5,465 nucleotides of DNA from DHVE2 group archaeon (GTDB lineage: Archaea > Thermoplasmatota > Thermoplasmata > Thermoplasmatales > Aciduliprofundaceae), in contig JALULR010000149.1 of NCBI GenBank assembly GCA_027056155.1, positions 3,547 to 9,011 on the forward strand, read 5' to 3'. Every line of letters begins with the position of its first letter. Positions within the stretch are counted from its first letter, which is position 1. Of this stretch, positions 1 to 4,522 are shown in pieces. The notes beneath the pieces were generated by a model that saw only the letters and a program-made list of their open reading frames with translations, was not told the origin of the DNA and ran no database searches. Made by a program: the position numbers and the translations under genes.

Positions 1-333
1 TTTGTATATTTGTACTATATTTATTGTCACTTGGAAATAGTGCTGGTAGCAACTCAAGGCGGAAATTTCATCTATGACAAAATGATGCTTGTACAATTCG
101 TTAGTTTGATTTGTAATATTTATGAAAATATTCACATCTTTTATAGGATACAGACCTTCATTTTCTATTTTAACGGGAACGCTAACAGTTAAGTTATCGC
201 CATGGAGCTGCATGCTTCTGTAGTCAGAATCTTTAATTGAGATATTTACATTTATGTTTGCAGCAGAGTAAATTATTGTGAAGAACAGTAACGCGATAAT
301 TATGTTGAGAATTACCATCATTGTCTTAATCAT
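1..333 (-). CDS. Secreted or membrane-anchored protein of unknown function (N-terminal part, cut by window edge)
   Basis: An open frame of 111 codons runs without a stop from the ATG at 333 to the left edge, so the C-terminus lies outside the window. The protein starts MIKTMMVIL, followed by one hydrophobic segment (about residues 6-24, ending near FTIIYSA). This reads as a Sec signal peptide or an N-terminal membrane anchor, with the rest outside the cell. Residues 26-90 alternate polar and hydrophobic residues as in a beta-sandwich and include PVKIENEG (53-60) and IKDVNIFINITNQTN (64-78). The latter contains N-glycosylation-type N-x-T sites. This resembles the CARDB/NEW3 or LEA-like Ig-fold modules common in archaeal surface proteins, but I do not recognise the family. 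A TATA-like box centred 25.5 bp before the ATG supports this start and suggests a leaderless mRNA. Later ATGs (residues 5, 6) would shorten the basic N-terminus. The coding reality is well supported; the function is unknown. Confidence 0.75.
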   Translation of the reverse strand, partial: MIKTMMVILNIIIALLFFTIIYSAANINVNISIKDSDYRSMQLHGDNLTVSVPVKIENEGLYPIKDVNIFINITNQTNELYKHHFVIDEISALSCYQHYFQVTINIVQIYK

Positions 334-354
334 AATTGACAGTCGCGTTTAGAA

Positions 355-362
355 TATTTAAA
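355..362 (-). promoter_or_regulatory. TATA-like box for the secreted-protein gene
   Basis: On the minus strand this reads TTTAAATA. Its centre is 25.5 bp from the A of the ATG at 333. Archaeal transcription starts about 25-27 bp downstream of the box centre, so the mRNA would begin at or next to the start codon. No Shine-Dalgarno is visible, which fits a leaderless transcript. Confidence 0.55.
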
Positions 363-373
363 ATCTTACGGGC

Positions 374-393
374 GATTATTTGAGGAAATAATC
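374..393. repeat. Perfect 8-bp inverted repeat with a 4-nt loop in the intergenic region
   Basis: The arms are GATTATTT (374-381) and AAATAATC (386-393), separated by GAGG. It lies 11 nt past the stop codon of pantoate kinase and 11 bp upstream of the TATA-like box at 355-362, all on the minus strand. It could be an operator for the downstream secreted-protein gene or a 3'-end hairpin for the CoA operon. No long T tract follows it on the minus strand, so a classical intrinsic terminator is less likely. An A/T-rich palindrome of this size can also occur by chance. Confidence 0.4.
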
Positions 394-404
394 AGTTTTG
401 AGAA

Positions 405-1214
405 TCAGTCTAGAATACTTGCTCGGCCGCCCAATGTGGCCTCATAAACCATAGTATCGGAGGGAACATTGCAATCACCGAAAATAATTGCCGCATTACC
501 GAGCATGGCCATGGTGGCATTTGGACAAGAGCCTAAGAATTTCTCGAGCTCCGCACTCATCAATCCCAGTGAGAAGGAAAACTCTCTGGCTAGTTTTAAT
601 GCATTGCTAAATGTAGGCGCTGCATCAAAGTTCTTAATAGCTATTGCACCGGCCTCTTTAATTTTCCTTTTTAGCTCTTCGTTTTCTAAAACGCTCTTTG
701 TTTCTATCTTTTCGCCAAACACAGCGACTTTTATCTTGCCGTGATAATGCACCCTATCTACATGTCCGTACGGTTGCACGCCTGCCTTTCGGCGAAATGT
801 AAATCCTCCTTCGTACTCACTAGCAACATCACCGAGCCCGCTACCTGCAAAAAGCTCCGCTTCATGCGCAATTTTGACCGCATAATAGTACGTTTTTTTG
901 TATCTGGCTGCCATAGCTAGAGACGTGCTCAGTGCTATAGCTCCGCTTATACCAAATCCTTGAGATATTGGAAGAGAAGTGGTGGTTTTTATTGTGCCTT
1001 TAAATCCATACTTCTGTGCTATATATTTTTGAATCTCGCCGCTCACTTCCTTTCCATTCAAAAACACATCACTTCCTTCATCTTCAAGCTCAGTTAACGC
1101 CCCGGGCGCAATGCACACGCTCACGCCCTTCGAGCCTTTCAAATATGGAACTTCAGAATCCACCACTTGGAAAAATAGGGTCACGCTTCCCGGAGAGTAT
1201 GCCCTAAATCGCAT
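405..1214 (-). CDS. Pantoate kinase (archaeal CoA biosynthesis, GHMP kinase superfamily)
   Basis: Cytoplasmic enzyme predicted to phosphorylate pantoate to 4-phosphopantoate with ATP. This is the first step of the archaeal pantoate-kinase/phosphopantothenate-synthetase route, which replaces bacterial PanC plus CoaA. The 269-residue protein shows the GHMP layout: an N-terminal SPGSVTLFF block (7-15), the glycine/serine-rich ATP loop PISQGFGISGA (82-92), HEAE (117-120) followed by GSGLGDVASEYEGGF (124-138), and a C-terminal MAMLGNAAIIFG block (235-246). Length and order fit the COG1829 family. The frame stays open up to 1244, but the ATG at 1214 places the SPG motif at the usual distance from the N-terminus and has a GGAG 10 nt upstream. 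It overlaps the end of coaBC by 11 bp in another frame, indicating one mRNA and probable translational coupling. The first motif reads PGSVTLFF where I recall PGHIT-like residues in relatives. The next pathway enzyme is not encoded here. Confidence 0.85.
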   Translation of the reverse strand: MRFRAYSPGSVTLFFQVVDSEVPYLKGSKGVSVCIAPGALTELEDEGSDVFLNGKEVSGEIQKYIAQKYGFKGTIKTTTSLPISQGFGISGAIALSTSLAMAARYKKTYYYAVKIAHEAELFAGSGLGDVASEYEGGFTFRRKAGVQPYGHVDRVHYHGKIKVAVFGEKIETKSVLENEELKRKIKEAGAIAIKNFDAAPTFSNALKLAREFSFSLGLMSAELEKFLGSCPNATMAMLGNAAIIFGDCNVPSDTMVYEATLGGRASILD

Positions 1215-2361
1215 CAGAAACCAGCTCCATAAGCTTTGTAGCAAGCTCGCGTTTAGTGCCGCTTACTACAATCTCATTATCTGTTAGAATGTGCCATGTA
1301 GCGCTATTAGCATGCACTTCTTTGAGATTATTGGCCACAATCATATTTAGCCCGTATTCTTTCATTCTCGCTCTGGCCTTTGAAATTAGCTGCTCATTAT
1401 CGGTGTCTGCTTTGAAACCTACAAGGTAACCTTTGTATTTCTCTCTTAATTTCTTTAGAAACTTCGGAGTCTCTTGCCATGCTATATCGCTAAAGGTACC
1501 AAAACTAATTTTTCCAGCTTTGTGCTCAGGCTTAAAATCAGGCAGTGCAGCGGGCACAAGTACCGCGTCATATTCTCTGGAAATAATCCTGTCAATTTCA
1601 TCAATTAAACTTTCCAAGGTGGTAAAATTATGCACAGCTATGAAATCAGGTACCTCGCTCTGGTGCAAGCCTAGATATAAATCAGTATCTGCCCCCATAT
1701 AGTAAGCAATTTTTGCGAGCTCTACCGCTGTTCTTCCCGTGGATAGATTAGTGATTATTCTAAAATCATCTATTTTTTCGTATCCCGCACCGCCAATTAC
1801 CAGGATTTTTCTATCTTTGAGTTTTTCGCCAAGCTCGTGCATAACCTCAGCCGCAATTCTCTCGCGAGAGGGAACCTTCAGCTCGCCCTCTTCCTCCTTG
1901 GGCTCTAAAATCTCCGCGTACTTCTTCAATTTCTCCATGTTCTCTCGTAAAATCGGATTTTCGTACATTTTCGCATTCATCGCTGGAACAAATATGCACC
2001 CGCGCAAATTCCCTAAAATTAAGGTGCTAACCGCATCGTCGGCTATGCCGCAGGCCGCCTTTGAAATAATATCCGCGGTGGCGGGAGCAACCAAGATGGC
2101 GTCGAAATCTTCCAAATGCTCATCTCCCCCAGTCAATTCCACCACAGGATCATGGCCAGTGGCGAAAAGAAGGGCGTCCTTGCCTATGAATTTTAGTGCG
2201 CTTTTAGTCATGTATGGGTAAACTTCAGCGCCGTGCCTGATCAATTCCCTCGCGATTTTCACCGCCTCCACCGCGGCGATGCTGCCGGTGACCGCCAGCG
2301 CGATTCTCTTGCCGCCCAGCAGATAGCCTTTGGCAAAGCGGATTTGCTCCCATGGGTGCAT
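1204..2361 (-). CDS. coaBC: Bifunctional phosphopantothenoylcysteine decarboxylase / phosphopantothenate-cysteine ligase (CoaBC, Dfp)
   Basis: This enzyme joins cysteine to 4'-phosphopantothenate using a nucleotide (CoaB) and decarboxylates the product to 4'-phosphopantetheine using FMN (CoaC). The N-terminal flavoprotein domain (about 18-180) has VTGSIAAVEAVK (24-35), the likely catalytic histidine in DEHLEDFD (His82), VAPATADIISK (91-101) and the substrate motif PAMNAKMYENP (126-136). The ligase domain (about 185-385) has GGAGYEKID (190-198), ITNLSTGR (203-210), VPAALPDFKP (269-278), AGKISF (282-287) and GFKAD (315-319). The full length of about 385 residues fits the family. An in-frame ATG at 2367 gives two extra residues. 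I prefer 2361 because the TATA-like box is centred 25.5 bp from it, and because MHPWEQI resembles archaeal CoaBC N-termini. The segment after the PAMN motif (153-165, PKEEEGELKVPSR) lacks the cysteine of the bacterial substrate clamp. First gene of the operon with pantoate kinase. Confidence 0.93.
   Translation of the reverse strand: MHPWEQIRFAKGYLLGGKRIALAVTGSIAAVEAVKIARELIRHGAEVYPYMTKSALKFIGKDALLFATGHDPVVELTGGDEHLEDFDAILVAPATADIISKAACGIADDAVSTLILGNLRGCIFVPAMNAKMYENPILRENMEKLKKYAEILEPKEEEGELKVPSRERIAAEVMHELGEKLKDRKILVIGGAGYEKIDDFRIITNLSTGRTAVELAKIAYYMGADTDLYLGLHQSEVPDFIAVHNFTTLESLIDEIDRIISREYDAVLVPAALPDFKPEHKAGKISFGTFSDIAWQETPKFLKKLREKYKGYLVGFKADTDNEQLISKARARMKEYGLNMIVANNLKEVHANSATWHILTDNEIVVSGTKRELATKLMELVSDAI
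1225..1228 (-). promoter_or_regulatory. Shine-Dalgarno for pantoate kinase inside the coaBC 3' end
   Basis: GGAG on the minus strand lies 10 nt before the ATG at 1214, within coaBC codons. It supports the ATG at 1214 over the upstream in-frame ATG at 1244. It also suggests that internal operon genes use ribosome binding sites whereas the first gene is leaderless. Confidence 0.45.
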
Positions 2362-2368
2362 ACCCATG
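2351..2368. repeat. Palindrome over the coaBC start codon and predicted transcription start
   Basis: The arms CATGGGT (2351-2357) and ACCCATG (2362-2368) are separated by GCAT, giving a 7-bp perfect inverted repeat. It spans both candidate coaBC start codons (2367 and 2361) and the predicted transcription start. A repressor bound here would block initiation, so it is a possible operator. The two in-frame ATG codons contribute to the symmetry, so chance cannot be excluded. Confidence 0.35.
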
Positions 2369-2382
2369 CTATGTTAGGGTTA

Positions 2383-2390
2383 TTAATAAA
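2383..2390 (-). promoter_or_regulatory. TATA-like box for the coaBC-pantoate kinase operon
   Basis: On the minus strand this reads TTTATTAA, centred 25.5 bp from the ATG at 2361 and 19.5 bp from the ATG at 2367. The usual archaeal spacing puts the transcript start on the 2361 ATG, predicting a leaderless mRNA and favouring that start codon. The box is overlapped by alternative registers (TTAATAA), so the exact spacing is uncertain by a few bases. Confidence 0.5.
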
Positions 2391-2433
2391 TGCTTCGCAA
2401 CCCTGACGAGTTTTTAATTCATAGACACATAAT

Positions 2434-2441
2434 CTTTTTAA
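2434..2441 (+). promoter_or_regulatory. TATA-like box for the prenyl diphosphate synthase gene
   Basis: CTTTTTAA is centred 35.5 bp before the ATG at 2473, predicting a transcript start near 2463-2464 and a leader of about 10 nt that begins at the GGTGA. A second T/A-rich element (TTTTTAAT, 2411-2418) lies further upstream and could give a longer leader. This promoter and that of coaBC lie back to back in the 111-bp divergent spacer. Confidence 0.45.
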
Positions 2442-2462
2442 CCCAGCACACAATACGCACTC

Positions 2463-2467
2463 GGTGA
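2463..2467 (+). promoter_or_regulatory. GGTGA ribosome binding site deciding the prenyl synthase start
   Basis: GGTGA begins 10 nt before the ATG at 2473. The isocitrate dehydrogenase gene has GGTGG at exactly the same distance from its ATG. This argues for the ATG at 2473 rather than the in-frame GTG codons at 2464 and 2470. Confidence 0.55.
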
Positions 2468-2472
2468 ATGTG

Positions 2473-3525
2473 ATGGACCTCAAGTCATTCATGGCAGAAT
2501 ACAAGGAAAAGGTGGAAGAAGAGCTTAGAAAATTCTTCATTGCCAAGAAAAAGGAGGTAAATAACGAGCTTCTACTCCGAGCTGTTGAAACAATCGAAGA
2601 ATATACGCTCCGCGGGGGCAAGAGGATTCGAGCACTTCTTATGCTCATCGGGTACCGCATGTACGGAGGAGAAGGAGATGAGATAATTAAGGCAGCGGCG
2701 TCGCTGGAGCTTGTGCAATCATATTTCCTGATTCACGATGATATAATGGACGAGAGCAAATTAAGGAGAGGTAAAAATACCGTGCACAAAATATACGAGG
2801 AGGAGCATTTGCACAACGGGTATCCGGGAAATCCGCAGAGATTTGGCGAAAATGCAGCAATCATTGCCGGGGATTTAGCAAATATATATGCGTTTGAGAT
2901 GCTATCGAATACTACATTTCCTCTTGAGAGAAAAGAAAAAGCCATGCGAGAGCTCGAGCGAATAATGGAGTACACAGGCTATGGGCAATTGATAGATATC
3001 TACTCTGGAGTGCTAAATACATTCTCAGAGAATGACCTACTGCTGCTCCATGAATACAAGACTGCAAACTATACCATCTACGGACCACTCGCATTAGGTG
3101 CTATTTTGGCAGGAAATGAGCCCATGGCAATTCGAGATTTTGCCATACCTATAGGCATAGCGTTTCAGTTGCAAGATGACATTCTCGGGCTTTTCGGAGA
3201 TGAGGCAAAGATTGGCAAGCCAGTGACCAGCGACCTCGCTGAAGGAAAAAAGACGCTTTTGATAATAAAAGCGTTGGAGCGCGGAAACGAAAACCAACGC
3301 AAGGTAATAGGCGCAGCACTTGGAAATCCTGCAGTAACGCTCCAGCAACTGCAAGAGGTTAGGGATATTGTGAAAAAAACGGGGTCCCTAGAATATTCGC
3401 AGGCTCTTGCAGCCGAGCTTGTAAATAAGGGAAAGAGCGCTCTTGCAAAACTCGAAATTTCCTCAGAGGAGTATCGCCGTATCTTAGAGGATATGGCAGA
3501 GTACATTATACGCAGGACAATGTAA
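2473..3525 (+). CDS. Short-chain polyprenyl diphosphate synthase (geranylgeranyl and/or farnesyl diphosphate synthase)
   Basis: Cytoplasmic trans-prenyltransferase that condenses isopentenyl diphosphate with allylic diphosphates to make C15/C20 chains for archaeal ether lipids. The 350-residue protein carries the family signatures in order: GGKRIRALL (48-56), the first Asp-rich motif HDDIMDESKLRRG (88-100; D89, D90, D93, with RR 98-99), GDLAN (133-137), GQLIDI (171-176), the catalytic KT (196-197), and the second Asp-rich region FQLQDDILGLFGDE (231-244) followed by IGKP (247-250) and GKKT (258-261). The second motif is DDxxG, as in many archaeal and actinobacterial members. Residues -5 and -4 before the first motif are Tyr84 and Phe85. 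Aromatics here limit chain length, so the product is less certain than the family. The start at 2473 is chosen on its GGTGA; GTG at 2464 would add three residues. Divergent from coaBC, convergent with DUF89. Confidence 0.93.
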   Translation: MDLKSFMAEYKEKVEEELRKFFIAKKKEVNNELLLRAVETIEEYTLRGGKRIRALLMLIGYRMYGGEGDEIIKAAASLELVQSYFLIHDDIMDESKLRRGKNTVHKIYEEEHLHNGYPGNPQRFGENAAIIAGDLANIYAFEMLSNTTFPLERKEKAMRELERIMEYTGYGQLIDIYSGVLNTFSENDLLLLHEYKTANYTIYGPLALGAILAGNEPMAIRDFAIPIGIAFQLQDDILGLFGDEAKIGKPVTSDLAEGKKTLLIIKALERGNENQRKVIGAALGNPAVTLQQLQEVRDIVKKTGSLEYSQALAAELVNKGKSALAKLEISSEEYRRILEDMAEYIIRRTM

Positions 3526-3540
3526 AAATAGCAAAATAGC
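3524..3540 (-). terminator. Possible T-rich terminator of the DUF89 gene
   Basis: Directly after the DUF89 stop, the minus strand reads GCTATTTTGCTATTTTTA, giving T4 and T5 runs. Archaeal termination commonly uses such oligo-T tracts without a required hairpin. On the opposite strand this segment overlaps the last bases of the prenyl synthase stop codon. Confidence 0.35.
3525..3540. repeat. Tandem 8-bp repeat between two convergent stop codons
   Basis: AAAATAGC occurs twice in direct tandem (3525-3532 and 3533-3540). The first copy starts on the last base of the prenyl synthase TAA and the second ends immediately before the DUF89 stop, so the duplication makes up the whole 15-bp spacer. Confidence 0.6.
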
Positions 3541-4383
3541 TCATTTATAAAGAAGCACAATATCCCCCATTTTTGCGTTTAATGCCTCTGCAATTACGGG
3601 GCACTTGACCATGAGCATGTAGAATATGCCCTGCCATTCACTAAGCCCTTCGTAGTTGCCCTGCCCTTTTGAAATAATTAAATCGTGCTCTTTTATCCAA
3701 GTTCCCACTTCTTTCGAGTTTCTTTCGTATCCTTTTTCTCCATTTGAGAGATAGCGAATATCATCTACTAACTCGTGCAGCCCCACATACCTAATGTCCT
3801 CTTCCGTAGCATCGTTAATAATGGGTCCCGCTTTCACCACGGCGGTCAATTTCACTTTTTTTCGCTCTTTGATTTTTTTGATTAGGAGCTTGTCAAACAC
3901 TATCTCTCCCGCATTATCAAAGAAATACAGTATACTACTTGCCTTTTCAAGTTGCTGTGTAAACAAAGCGTAATCATCATAAGCAAAAGACTTGGCAAGA
4001 ACATCTTTAATAGTATGCTCCAAATTAAAATTTAGCATTGCTCCAAAATCTATTATATTGCCAGCAATTGCCACCCGTATAGCAGTGCGCAGCGGGTCAT
4101 CACTCTCGTTTACTATGCTCTCTATTTTAGGATAAAGCGAAAGTGCTAGGTCATTGCTATCTTTCTTAACCTGAGCATACGGGTCTCCGCCTACATACTC
4201 TCTAAGGATTCTGTGAGCCACATGAGAAAGTTGCGGCGGGGTGGCGCTCCAATCAACTTTCAAAAGTGCTTGCATTACCTTTCGTAGTACTTCTTTTATT
4301 TCATCATCTTGAATATTTGAAAATTGCGCAGCTTTTATTATCTGTCGCTGTACGCAAGGTATGCATTCTGCCTTCGCTTTCAT
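3541..4383 (-). CDS. DUF89 (ARMT1-like) family protein, predicted metal-dependent damage-control phosphatase
   Basis: DUF89 proteins are metal-dependent phosphatases proposed to remove damaged or harmful phosphometabolites; the substrate of this one cannot be told from sequence. The 280-residue length fits the compact archaeal type. Visible features are an N-terminal CIPC (Cys7, Cys10), typical of the archaeal/bacterial CxxC subgroup, a helical region to about residue 130, GNIIDF (108-113), the metal-site motif FFDNAGEIVFD (154-164; Asp156, Asn157, Glu160), VVKAGPIINDAT (182-193), and the family block SKGQGNYEGL (238-247). A C-terminal KCPVIA (260-265) also fits. All key motifs are intact. 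The ATG at 4383 is supported by a TATA-like box centred 26.5 bp upstream, predicting a leaderless mRNA. It stands alone on its strand between a convergent prenyl synthase and a divergent isocitrate dehydrogenase. The CoA operon lies about 1.2 kb away on the same strand, with the opposing gene between. Family confident, substrate unknown. Confidence 0.88.
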   Translation of the reverse strand: MKAKAECIPCVQRQIIKAAQFSNIQDDEIKEVLRKVMQALLKVDWSATPPQLSHVAHRILREYVGGDPYAQVKKDSNDLALSLYPKIESIVNESDDPLRTAIRVAIAGNIIDFGAMLNFNLEHTIKDVLAKSFAYDDYALFTQQLEKASSILYFFDNAGEIVFDKLLIKKIKERKKVKLTAVVKAGPIINDATEEDIRYVGLHELVDDIRYLSNGEKGYERNSKEVGTWIKEHDLIISKGQGNYEGLSEWQGIFYMLMVKCPVIAEALNAKMGDIVLLYK

Positions 4384-4405
4384 ACATGTGTGATGCCTTT
4401 ATCGT

Positions 4406-4413
4406 TTATTAAA
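4406..4413 (-). promoter_or_regulatory. TATA-like box for the DUF89 gene
   Basis: On the minus strand this reads TTTAATAA, centred 26.5 bp from the ATG at 4383. The predicted transcript start falls on the start codon, and no Shine-Dalgarno is visible, so a leaderless mRNA is likely. Confidence 0.55.
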
Positions 4414-4446
4414 TTCAGCATTTGACTGCGTGATTTTGCATTTACG

Positions 4447-4456
4447 CATATATATT
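4447..4456 (+). promoter_or_regulatory. Second, upstream TATA-like element in the DUF89/isocitrate dehydrogenase spacer
   Basis: ATATATAT lies within CATATATATTTC and is symmetric, so it could serve either direction. On the plus strand it predicts a start near 4478 and a leader of about 45 nt for isocitrate dehydrogenase. It is followed by an unusually G+C-rich stretch (4463-4478) with a short CGCC/GGCG inverted repeat. It is the most TATA-like sequence in the spacer, but its use is unproven. Confidence 0.35.
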
Positions 4457-4481
4457 TCTATTCGCCCCCGCGAGGCGGTAA

Positions 4482-4489
4482 GTTTAATA
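4482..4489 (+). promoter_or_regulatory. TATA-like box for the isocitrate dehydrogenase gene
   Basis: GTTTAATA is centred 37.5 bp before the ATG at 4523. The predicted start near 4511-4512 leaves a leader of about 11 nt that opens with the GGTGG ribosome binding site, the same arrangement as at the prenyl synthase gene. Confidence 0.5.
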
Positions 4490-4512
4490 ATCAAAACTCA
4501 ATATTGCACGCA

Positions 4513-4517
4513 GGTGG
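4513..4517 (+). promoter_or_regulatory. GGTGG ribosome binding site of isocitrate dehydrogenase
   Basis: GGTGG begins exactly 10 nt before the ATG at 4523. It supports that start and so the long N-terminal extension of the protein. The next in-frame ATG is at codon 95, deep in the catalytic domain. Confidence 0.6.
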
Positions 4518-4522
4518 TATTG

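Noticed and set aside
10..192. 60-codon plus-strand open frame
   Set aside because: It lies opposite the better-supported minus-strand gene with a hydrophobic leader and TATA-like box. It has no ribosome binding site and its translation looks random.
1215..1244. Upstream ATG at 1244 as pantoate kinase start
   Set aside because: It would add ten residues (MLQSLWSWFL) encoded wholly within coaBC. The ATG at 1214 puts the SPG motif at the normal distance from the N-terminus and has a GGAG.
1739..2221. 160-codon plus-strand open frame inside coaBC
   Set aside because: It is antisense to the motif-rich CoaBC coding region. Its composition is low-complexity Ser/Phe/Ile with no start signals.
2464..2472. 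GTG at 2464 as a leaderless start of the prenyl synthase
   Set aside because: The box centre at 26.5 bp would allow it, but the GGTGA placed 10 nt before the ATG at 2473 matches the isocitrate dehydrogenase arrangement exactly. It remains possible and would add only three residues.
2259..2660. 133-codon minus-strand open frame spanning the coaBC/prenyl synthase spacer
   Set aside because: It overlaps both genes and both promoters, and its Ser/Arg-rich translation is typical of antisense reading of real genes.
4463..4478. G+C-rich patch in an A/T-rich spacer as a small RNA gene
   Set aside because: It is only about 16 nt with a 4-bp stem, too short to support a structured RNA. No tRNA or C/D-box signature was seen.
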